The translations under genes and the position numbers were made by a program. 5,360 nt of DNA from Phycisphaerales bacterium (lineage in GTDB: Bacteria; Planctomycetota; Phycisphaerae; Phycisphaerales; UBA1924), in contig JAGVLZ010000008.1 in NCBI GenBank assembly GCA_020054055.1, positions 1 to 5,360 of the forward strand, written 5' to 3'. Positions 1-4,684 of this stretch are shown one piece after another; position 1 is the stretch's first letter, and every line of letters starts with the position of its first letter. The notes beneath the pieces were generated by a model that saw nothing but the letters and a program-made list of their open reading frames with translations, was not told the origin of the DNA and made no database searches.

Positions 1-101
1 CGGGGCTTGGACGGGCCGCCGCGGAGGGCGAAGATGAGCGCGGCGAGGCCGGCGACGCACACGCCCGCCGCGACAACAAGTTTGAGGTGGTTCACGTTCA
101 T
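1..101 (-). CDS. Hypothetical membrane-anchored protein, N-terminal fragment
   Basis: This gene is only partly in the window: it begins with ATG at 101-99 and runs leftward off the edge. The 33 complete codons contain no stop. They read as a short polar start (MNVNHLK), then a hydrophobic stretch of about 20 residues (LVVAAGVCVAGLAALIFAL), then RGGPSKP, which is the pattern of an uncleaved signal anchor or a single membrane helix with the rest outside. It lies 56 bases after the stop of the preceding minus-strand gene, so it is probably the fourth gene of that operon. No Shine-Dalgarno site is visible before the ATG; the upstream bases are ACCGCCCTT. Third positions are almost all G or C, like the other native genes. 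Function cannot be told from this fragment. Confidence 0.6.
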   Translation of the reverse strand, partial: MNVNHLKLVVAAGVCVAGLAALIFALRGGPSKP

Positions 102-157
102 AAGGGCGGTCCAATCAGAGTGCGATCCGATGATGATCTGACGAAAGTCCGTTGAGG

Positions 158-943
158 TCAAAGCCACGGCGGTATCAGAACCGCCTGATTCGTCGGGTCA
201 TTAAGGCCGGCGCGCCAGGGCATCCACGCCCCGCCGGGCTGGGTGCGGACGAAGGAAAGGAGAAGAAACACTCGCACGCGGGACGCGGCGACCGGGTCGT
301 TGGTCTCCACCGGAACCAACACGGCGTAGACGTCGGCATCTTTATTGAGGCCAGTTCCGTCGGGCGATTCGATCACGTTTGAGTAGTAGTTCAGACCGTC
401 CAGTCTTTCGGTCGTTCCCCCTGCCCATGTGTGTTCAACCCTCTTTCCGCGCAGATGCAGAGCGCGCACCTCGGCCCGTTCGGGGTCGATCGGAATGAGC
501 CGGTAGCGTTCGGCAGCGAGGTTCCATTCCGACTGAGACATAAGCGTCTCGCGATCAGGCTTTACGGTGCCCGAGCGACGAAACATCGCAGCAATATTGT
601 CCCGATACCGGAAGAAGTCGGGCGCGAGCAGAAGCTGGATGCGTTCGCACGCGATTTCCACAAGGGCATCAGCCGCTTGGCGGTCGAGCGCGCGGTCGGG
701 CGGCAAAGAAGAAACGGCGCTCGTGAGGCGTTCGCGCAGTCTCCGTTTGACTTCCTCCACCTCCGTCTCGTCGCGCAACTTCCGGAATGTTGCCTCCCTG
801 ACGGCTATGGCGTCCTCGGCGAAAATAACACCGGCGTGTGAAGCGGGTTGCCGACTGCGAGACAAGCACTCCTTGACTCCGAGAATGGAAACGCCGCAGA
901 GAAACAGGATGGACGCGAGCAGAAGACGATAGTTCGGGCGCAT
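158..943 (-). CDS. Membrane-anchored hypothetical protein (261 aa)
   Basis: I do not recognise a family. From the chosen start the protein has a short basic N-terminus (MRPNYR), a hydrophobic segment at about residues 7-23 that should anchor it in the inner membrane, and a large extracytoplasmic part. Residues 41-125 are charged and look mostly helical. Residues 140-235 look like alternating beta strands (for example VYAVLVPVE and RVRVFLLLSFV), and the tail ends IPPWL. There is one Cys in the membrane segment (C16), one just after it (C26) and one at C99. The start at 943 is chosen because AGGAG at 955-951 sits 7 bases before it and the signal anchor follows at once. The frame is open further upstream: ATG at 958 has GGAAAGG 8 bases ahead, and ATG at 1015 overlaps the previous stop as TGATG. 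Translational coupling from that overlap is possible and would add up to 24 residues. It is the third gene of the minus-strand run. Confidence 0.72.
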   Translation of the reverse strand: MRPNYRLLLASILFLCGVSILGVKECLSRSRQPASHAGVIFAEDAIAVREATFRKLRDETEVEEVKRRLRERLTSAVSSLPPDRALDRQAADALVEIACERIQLLLAPDFFRYRDNIAAMFRRSGTVKPDRETLMSQSEWNLAAERYRLIPIDPERAEVRALHLRGKRVEHTWAGGTTERLDGLNYYSNVIESPDGTGLNKDADVYAVLVPVETNDPVAASRVRVFLLLSFVRTQPGGAWMPWRAGLNDPTNQAVLIPPWL

Positions 944-950
944 GGGGATG

Positions 951-955
951 CTCCT
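951..955 (-). promoter_or_regulatory. Ribosome binding site deciding the start at 943
   Basis: AGGAG on the minus strand lies 7 bases before ATG 943-941. A second site, GGAAAGG at 973-967, lies 8 bases before ATG 958-956 in the same frame. Either could serve. The downstream ATG is preferred because the protein then opens directly with a short basic region and membrane segment. Confidence 0.5.
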
Positions 956-1014
956 CATCAGAAACACCTTTCCAAACAACCCCGCGGCCCTGTCGAGCCG
1001 CAGGATCAGTTGCA

Positions 1015-1302
1015 TCACGGCACGGCGGGAATGTTCACGCATACCGCCTGCACCCACCGAACACCATCGATGGTGCCGCTGCGTCGTGTACATCCCTGAT
1101 TTGAGCTGCACGTCGCGTACGAGCAGACTTGGTCATCTGGGGGCCCGATGCACGCTTTGCAGTTGTAAGCGGGATCGATCCCGTTCGCCGTCTGCGCCAG
1201 CACGAACGCCGGCACCGCCATGAGGCCGATCACGACCGGAACCCACGACCACCGACGATTGGTTGCGAGCCTTGGGCCGGTGTCGTCATTGAACTGTTTC
1301 AT
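1015..1302 (-). CDS. Small exported six-cysteine protein (95 aa)
   Basis: The N-terminus is a signal peptide: a basic region with R16-R17, a hydrophobic core at about 20-35 (WVPVVIGLMAVPAFVLA), and a likely cleavage after VLA at residue 36. The predicted mature protein is about 59 residues with six cysteines (C48, C51, C60, C65, C71, C88), an even number suited to three disulfides outside the cytoplasm. C48-x2-C51 could be a redox or metal pair, but no known family is recognised. The start is supported by GAAAGGG at 1317-1311, 8 bases before ATG. It lies 39 bases after the MauE/DoxX-like gene, and its stop overlaps an in-frame ATG of the next gene (TGATG). The position next to a MauE-like protein suggests a disulfide-containing substrate or partner. 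That role is inference. Confidence 0.75.
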   Translation of the reverse strand: MKQFNDDTGPRLATNRRWSWVPVVIGLMAVPAFVLAQTANGIDPAYNCKACIGPPDDQVCSYATCSSNQGCTRRSGTIDGVRWVQAVCVNIPAVP

Positions 1303-1341
1303 GCTGAAAACCCTTTCGTTCTCGATCTCGGGCCGACCTGT

Positions 1342-1854
1342 TCACAAGGGGTGGGGAACGCCGCCCGATGGCGTTGCCCCCTCCACATTCGATTTTCTTC
1401 CAACCTTCCAGTACGCCGGCGCGAGCAGGCTGAGCAGCACCACGTTTCGCGTGAGTACCTGGGTTGGAGTGGCGTCCCCGCCTCCCCAAGGAACTTTGAT
1501 TCCGCAGCCGCAGGGAACTTTCGCGCCTGATGTCCAGAGGAACAGCGCCCATATCGCGAATAGTCCGAGGAGGACCCCGGTCGCCGGCAATGCCCAGCGA
1601 ACTCCCGCGCCGACGATAAGCATGGCCCCAAGTCCGAGTTCTGAGATGACGAGCATCCAGAACGCGGGTCCAACAACCCATAAGGGAAGCCAAAGCCGTC
1701 CACTCAAGTAACCTAGAGCGGCTTGGGTATCCTCGGGGTATACCGTCTTGGAAATTGCGGCAGCGAAGAGGAACGCGCCGATCAGTGACGTCACGACCCG
1801 ACAGAGCGCCTCGATGTGCGGAGTGGATCGAATTGATGAGGAAACGCGACCCAT
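1342..1854 (-). CDS. MauE/DoxX-like redox-associated membrane protein (170 aa)
   Basis: This looks like an integral membrane protein of the MauE/DoxX group. MauE is needed for maturation of the disulfide-rich small subunit of methylamine dehydrogenase and is thought to help disulfide formation. Four hydrophobic segments are visible at about residues 17-36, 56-83, 88-108 and 133-150. Between the third and fourth is PCGCG (C115 and C117) followed by TRNVVLL at about 135-141, which resembles the Cys-Gly-Cys and Arg-Asn pattern of MauE-like proteins. Its length is usual for the group. The start has a strong ribosome site: GGAGG at 1866-1862, 7 bases before ATG. It heads the minus-strand run, and the next gene encodes an exported six-Cys protein that could be its substrate. 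No methylamine dehydrogenase gene is present, so a role in methylamine use is not supported. Confidence 0.8.
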   Translation of the reverse strand: MGRVSSSIRSTPHIEALCRVVTSLIGAFLFAAAISKTVYPEDTQAALGYLSGRLWLPLWVVGPAFWMLVISELGLGAMLIVGAGVRWALPATGVLLGLFAIWALFLWTSGAKVPCGCGIKVPWGGGDATPTQVLTRNVVLLSLLAPAYWKVGRKSNVEGATPSGGVPHPL

Positions 1855-1861
1855 CGCTCAT

Positions 1862-1866
1862 CCTCC
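1862..1866 (-). promoter_or_regulatory. Strong ribosome binding site of the MauE-like gene
   Basis: GGAGG on the minus strand ends 7 bases before ATG 1854-1852. The other ATG here (1861-1859, a different frame) touches the site with no spacing, so the MauE-like frame is favoured. Confidence 0.75.
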
Positions 1867-1877
1867 GCGCACATCAG

Positions 1878-1898
1878 TGAGATCACGGTGTAATCTCA
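1878..1898. promoter_or_regulatory. Operator-like dyad TGAGAT-N9-ATCTCA
   Basis: A perfect 6-bp inverted repeat with a 9-base centre that itself contains CACGGTG, a second small palindrome. It lies 24 bases upstream of the MauE-like start on the minus strand, near where transcription of that operon should begin. It could be a repressor site, or a hairpin in the leader RNA. The half-site TGAGAT recurs at 1943-1948 beside the plus-strand promoter. Confidence 0.4.
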
Positions 1899-1903
1899 TT
1901 CGG

Positions 1904-1934
1904 ACCATACTCCAAAGGGGGGGGGGGGGGGCAA
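1904..1934 (-). promoter_or_regulatory. Possible minus-strand promoter with the G/C run as spacer
   Basis: On the minus strand TTGCCC at 1934-1929 (four of six bases match TTGACA) is followed by a 19-base spacer and TATGGT at 1909-1904 (four of six match TATAAT). Twelve of the spacer bases are part of the run of C. The spacer is two bases over the 17-base optimum, so loss of two bases would strengthen it. The match is weak and may be chance. Confidence 0.25.
1917..1931 (+). repeat. Homopolymer of 15 G
   Basis: Fifteen consecutive G on the plus strand lie in the 140-base spacer between two divergent operons. Runs of this length are prone to slipped-strand mispairing and, when placed in promoters, can switch expression. 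The written length may also carry sequencing error. Confidence 0.9.
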
Positions 1935-1937
1935 GAG

Positions 1938-1950
1938 AAATCTGAGATTT
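1938..1950. promoter_or_regulatory. Palindrome AAATCT-G-AGATTT over the -35 region
   Basis: A perfect 6-bp inverted repeat with a one-base centre. It covers the proposed -35 hexamer of the plus-strand promoter (1942-1947), where a bound repressor would block polymerase. It shares TGAGAT with the dyad at 1878-1898. Confidence 0.4.
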
Positions 1951-1970
1951 TTTTTAGATTCGGGCATAAT
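1942..1970 (+). promoter_or_regulatory. Sigma70-like promoter for the MBL-fold gene
   Basis: CTGAGA at 1942-1947 (four of six match TTGACA), a 17-base spacer that includes a run of eight T, and CATAAT at 1965-1970 (five of six match TATAAT). Transcription would start near 1976-1978, giving a short leader that includes AGGAAG at 1984-1989 ahead of ATG 1995. This AT-rich island stands out in GC-rich DNA. It probably drives the MBL-fold gene and, by read-through, the restriction-modification pair and holB. Confidence 0.5.
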
Positions 1971-1994
1971 GGTCGTTTTTTTCAGGAAGTCTAC

Positions 1995-2675
1995 ATGGAT
2001 GTTCGCGTGATTTCGATCGGCTGCATGGATGCGCACTCGCTCTGGGGCGAGAAGGAAGCGGTGCGCAGCGGGCACGCGACGACAACGCTGGTGCGCGCGG
2101 GGGATCGGAACATCCTGATCGATCCGGGGCTGCCGGTGTCGATGATCGAGGCTCGGCTGGCTGAGCGGGCGAATCTGACGCCGCGGGACATCACCCATGT
2201 GTTCCTGACGTGCTTCCGGCCGGATGTCCGGCGCGGGCTGGCGGCGTTTGAGAACTCGGTGTGGTGGATCAGCGGGGCGGAGCGCGAGGGGGTGGGGGTG
2301 CCCCTGATCGAGCAGTTGCGGAAAGTGGATGAGTTGGATGAAGCGGAACTCTCGCACGCGCTGGAGTTGGACATCGCGATGCTGAAGCGGTGCGAGGCGG
2401 CGCCGGATCAACTGGCGGATGGGGTGAGTCTGTTCCCGCTGCCGGGGGTGACTCCCGGGATGTGCGGCGTGGTGATCGCGGAGGCGCGGCACACGACGCT
2501 TGTCTGCGGCGACGCGGTGCCGACGGTGGAGCATCTTGAACGCGGGCAGGTGGTGCGGTGGGCGGCAAACGTGGCGCTGGCGCAGGAGAGTTTCAAGGAA
2601 GCGATCGAGATCGCGGACCTGCTGGTGCTGGGGCGGGACAATCTGGTGGTGAACCCGGTGAAGAGGCCGTTCTGA
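1995..2675 (+). CDS. Metallo-beta-lactamase-fold protein with degenerate metal site (226 aa)
   Basis: The order of landmarks matches the metallo-beta-lactamase/glyoxalase II fold. HATTTLV at 27-33 and ILIDPGLP at 40-47 are the usual first strands, THVFLT at 67-72 leads into the active-site loop, LPGVTPGMCG at 149-158 is where PGHTPGH normally sits, CGDAV at 171-175 matches the conserved GD strand, and LVLGRDN at 210-216 is where the last His usually lies. The ligands are missing: the HxHxDH motif is C73-F-R75-P-D77-V78, the second His site is V152/M156, and the last His appears to be D215. It keeps the fold signature but is probably not a zinc hydrolase of the usual kind. The start is supported by AGGAAG at 1984-1989. 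Third positions are heavily G or C. Its last 23 codons, including the stop, are duplicated at 4586-4654. Before that insertion it was probably directly upstream of holB. Confidence 0.75.
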   Translation: MDVRVISIGCMDAHSLWGEKEAVRSGHATTTLVRAGDRNILIDPGLPVSMIEARLAERANLTPRDITHVFLTCFRPDVRRGLAAFENSVWWISGAEREGVGVPLIEQLRKVDELDEAELSHALELDIAMLKRCEAAPDQLADGVSLFPLPGVTPGMCGVVIAEARHTTLVCGDAVPTVEHLERGQVVRWAANVALAQESFKEAIEIADLLVLGRDNLVVNPVKRPF

Positions 2676-2676
2676 G
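2607..2676 (+). repeat. 70-bp direct repeat, left copy
   Basis: This copy is the end of the MBL-fold gene (codons for EIADLLV onward, the TGA stop and one more G). It is identical at every base to 4586-4655, with an offset of 1,979 bases. The match ends sharply on both sides: C2606 against T4585 and T2677 against G4656. Confidence 0.97.
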
Positions 2677-2703
2677 TTCGGAGCATCCGGGTAAGATGCG
2701 CAC

Positions 2704-3657
2704 ATGCCGGTGAAGCGGGCAAAATCCCCTGCCTCGATACTGTTCAGCGATCGCCAAACGATCAATGGAAAGCTTCATGCCACCGTCGAGGAGGTGGCCG
2801 GGTTCACGCCGTACTACTCCCATCCGAATGGGACTCTGTTTTTTGGCGATTCCATTCCTTGGCTCGAATCCTTGGACGAGTGTTCGGTGGACTTGATCTT
2901 TGCTGATCCGCCCTACAATCTGAACAAAGCGGAGTGGGATAGTTTCGAGAGCCAGGAGCAGTACATCGAATGGTCGCTCCGGTGGATTCGTCCCGCGGCG
3001 CGTGCGTTGAAGCCGACCGGGTCGCTCTACATTTGCGGTTTTTCTGAGATACTCGCCGACCTCAAGCACCCTGCTTCTCGCTATTTCAAGCGCTGCAAAT
3101 GGCTCGTCTGGCACTATCGCAACAAGGCCAATCTCGGGCGTGATTGGGGGCGATCACACGAGAGCATCCTGCACTTCCGTAAGTCGGACGAGTTCCACCT
3201 GAATGTTGATTCGGTGCGCATTCCTTATGGAAATCATACACTCAAGTACCCCGCGCATCCTCAGGCTCAGACAAGTCAATACGGCGACGGATCACGCCGG
3301 GACGATTGGACGCCGCACCCTTTGGGGGCGAAACCGAAGGACGTGATCGACATCCCGACAACCTGCAACGGGATGGGTGAAAAGACTGCCCACCCGACAC
3401 AGAAGCCGGAAGAACTTGTGCGCCGTCTCGTGCTCGCGTCCTCGAATGAAGGGGGGCTGGTCGTCGATCCATTCTCGGGGTCCGGGACAACGATTACAGT
3501 GGCGGAGCAACTGCGGCGCAAGTGGATGGGGTGCGACAGCAACGCTGAGTACAACGAATGGGCGGTAAACAGAATCGAAAACGTGCAACGGCAGTCGGTC
3601 GAGGCGTGGATCGAGCACGACCAGCGAGTCGCGTCGCGGCGAGAGGGAATCCGCTGA
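2704..3657 (+). CDS. Type II DNA methyltransferase, beta class, probably adenine-N6
   Basis: It transfers a methyl group from S-adenosylmethionine to a base in a specific DNA site, protecting the host from the partner endonuclease. Catalytic motif IV is DPPYN at residues 68-72. The AdoMet-binding motif I is near the C-terminus, VDPFSGSGTT at 254-263, preceded by HPTQKPEEL at 230-238. The order IV, recognition domain, I defines the beta class. DPPY rather than SPPY favours adenine-N6 over cytosine-N4 methylation. The recognition domain should lie at about 125-215; its target cannot be read from the sequence. A length of 317 residues is normal. It starts 28 bases after the MBL-fold stop without a clear Shine-Dalgarno site, and its end overlaps the downstream gene. 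Codon use is less GC-biased than in the flanking genes. No controller protein gene is present. Confidence 0.92.
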   Translation: MPVKRAKSPASILFSDRQTINGKLHATVEEVAGFTPYYSHPNGTLFFGDSIPWLESLDECSVDLIFADPPYNLNKAEWDSFESQEQYIEWSLRWIRPAARALKPTGSLYICGFSEILADLKHPASRYFKRCKWLVWHYRNKANLGRDWGRSHESILHFRKSDEFHLNVDSVRIPYGNHTLKYPAHPQAQTSQYGDGSRRDDWTPHPLGAKPKDVIDIPTTCNGMGEKTAHPTQKPEELVRRLVLASSNEGGLVVDPFSGSGTTITVAEQLRRKWMGCDSNAEYNEWAVNRIENVQRQSVEAWIEHDQRVASRREGIR

Positions 3658-4559
3658 GTCTGACGCGGCTCGTTGCTTTCGCCTCGGTCAAGTCAAACTT
3701 CTCGAGCATCACGGACTACATCGACTTCACCGAACAATACCTGGGTTTCATCGACCGAGGTGGGCTGCAGGCGACCATCGTGTCACAGAACGAGAACCGC
3801 TACTGCTTCTTCCAATATCGCGCAGACGGCCACCACAACGTCACCCGGCCGATCAACTCAGACCTGTTCATGGGCGTTCGTGAGATTCGGGCGCTCCGCA
3901 CATCGCTGGTGCGGTGCATACGGTCGGCTGGCGACATTCCACTCGACGATCAGGATGCAAGAGGGATCATTCGTCGCGGGATTTACACGCTGCAACAATC
4001 GCTGGGCGCTGCTCTGGACGGCATGGAAGCGGGCAGGTCCAACGCAGCCCGAAAGGTGAATGGCGACCTCTTCGAGAGGCTCATACTGCTGCTGGTTCAG
4101 GAGACGGGCGCCGACTGCCGAAGCGGAACCGTGCGCGTGCCTGTTGTGGTTGATGGTGCCGAGGCGTTCCACATGAGTTACCAACACGACTTGGTAATCC
4201 GGCGTGACGGTGAGATTCGGGCATTGGGCAGCGTCAAGACATCGAGCAAAGACCGGCTCGATAAGGTGTTCGTCGATAAGTTCCTTTATTCGCGGTTGAC
4301 CGGGACGGAGACGCCGCACTTTGCGATCTTTCTGAACGACGCCCAGCGGAAGAAGTCCGGGGCCGAGAATCGCTTCGGGGTGAACGCGACCTTCCTTCCC
4401 GGGCATTTCAAGGGGTACACCATCAAGTTAAACCCTCTTGATGGGGTGTTCTATTGCGACATCCGGCCGAACATGGAGGCGGACCCCTTCCTGTGCGAGC
4501 GCATCAAGACCATCGATCACTTTTTCTGCACCGACCTGCGCCGGTTTTCGAGACGATAG
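3558..4559 (+). CDS. Probable type II restriction endonuclease (up to 333 aa)
   Basis: Assigned mainly by position: it overlaps the end of a methyltransferase gene in a two-gene unit. A plausible nuclease core supports this, with E174 in the helix NGDLFERLILLL, D211 in YQHDLVI, and S225-V-K227 in LGSVKTSSKDR. D...(E/D/S)xK followed by KTSSKDR resembles PD-(D/E)xK nucleases; a Ser in place of the Glu, as SVK, is known in the Cfr10I/Bse634I group. No specific family or recognition site is recognised. The start is uncertain. ATG 3558 gives a 100-base overlap and an Arg/Ala-rich N-terminus that looks like translated methyltransferase sequence. GTG 3606 is possible. CTG 3654 overlaps the methyltransferase stop (CTGA) and has GAGAGG 7 bases before it, and convincing protein sequence starts near there (LTRLVAF). 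ATG 3558 is reported as the conventional outer limit. Confidence 0.68.
   Translation: MGGKQNRKRATAVGRGVDRARPASRVAARGNPLSLTRLVAFASVKSNFSSITDYIDFTEQYLGFIDRGGLQATIVSQNENRYCFFQYRADGHHNVTRPINSDLFMGVREIRALRTSLVRCIRSAGDIPLDDQDARGIIRRGIYTLQQSLGAALDGMEAGRSNAARKVNGDLFERLILLLVQETGADCRSGTVRVPVVVDGAEAFHMSYQHDLVIRRDGEIRALGSVKTSSKDRLDKVFVDKFLYSRLTGTETPHFAIFLNDAQRKKSGAENRFGVNATFLPGHFKGYTIKLNPLDGVFYCDIRPNMEADPFLCERIKTIDHFFCTDLRRFSRR
3641..3646 (+). promoter_or_regulatory. Candidate ribosome binding site for a CTG start of the endonuclease
   Basis: GAGAGG lies 7 bases before CTG 3654, which overlaps the methyltransferase stop as CTGA. Neither ATG 3558 nor GTG 3606 has as good a site. CTG starts are rare, so this is a hypothesis. 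Confidence 0.3.
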
Positions 4560-4585
4560 GGCACGGTTGTCGCGACGTGAAGTTT

Positions 4586-4655
4586 GAGATCGCGGACCTG
4601 CTGGTGCTGGGGCGGGACAATCTGGTGGTGAACCCGGTGAAGAGGCCGTTCTGAG
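4586..4655 (+). repeat. 70-bp direct repeat, right copy (remnant of the MBL-fold gene end)
   Basis: Identical to 2607-2676. It keeps the final 22 codons and stop of the MBL-fold frame but has no gene body in front; upstream are 26 bases and then the endonuclease stop. It is probably the displaced original 3' end of the gene, 29 bases before holB. An 8-base palindrome GTCGCGAC lies just before it at 4569-4576. Confidence 0.97.
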
Positions 4656-4684
4656 GCTTGAGTGGTTTCGTATGCTGAGACGCT

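Larger units (their letters stand above)
2607..4655 (+). mobile_element. Restriction-modification unit flanked by a 70-bp target duplication
   Basis: Two exact 70-bp direct repeats bracket a methyltransferase gene and a probable endonuclease gene with almost nothing else: 27 bases before the first ATG and 26 after the last stop. Deleting one repeat copy with the intervening 1,909 bases restores a compact MBL-fold gene to holB junction. The interior uses codons such as ATA that the flanking genes avoid. There is no integrase, transposase or inverted terminal repeat. Restriction-modification genes inserted with long target duplications have been described from genome comparisons, and this fits that pattern. 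An att-like core supplied by the incoming DNA would look the same. Confidence 0.7.

Noticed and set aside
1286..1861. Minus-strand frame of 191 codons overlapping the MauE-like gene, starting at ATG 1861.
   Set aside because: The ribosome site GGAGG touches this ATG with no spacing but is ideally placed for the MauE-like ATG. The product lacks the membrane segments and CGC motif and looks like an out-of-frame translation.
2683..2699. GCATC-N7-GATGC inverted repeat just before the methyltransferase start, as a possible controller box or autoregulatory site.
   Set aside because: The stem is only 5 bp, there is no controller protein gene, and it does not match a known C-box layout. Chance is likely at this length.
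1896..2765. Long minus-strand open frame of 289 codons opposite the MBL-fold gene.
   Set aside because: Its product is full of Arg, His and Pro with no recognisable domain. It is a shadow created by the strong GC third-position bias of the real plus-strand gene, and it would cross the divergent promoter region.
3858..4406. Minus-strand frame of 182 codons opposite the endonuclease gene.
   Set aside because: No domain, no ribosome site, and an entire overlap with a better supported gene. The plus-strand frames at 431-841 and 567-932 opposite the anchored protein were dismissed for the same reasons.
4569..4576. GTCGCGAC palindrome between the endonuclease stop and the right repeat, as a possible recombination site or terminator.
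   Set aside because: Eight bases with no loop and no following T run cannot form a terminator, there is no matching sequence at the left boundary, and such palindromes are common in GC-rich DNA.
4454..4654. 66-codon plus-strand frame ending in the same residues as the MBL-fold protein.
   Set aside because: It joins an out-of-frame piece of the endonuclease gene to the duplicated MBL-fold tail. The shared ending comes from the 70-bp repeat falling in this open frame, and nothing suggests it is a gene.
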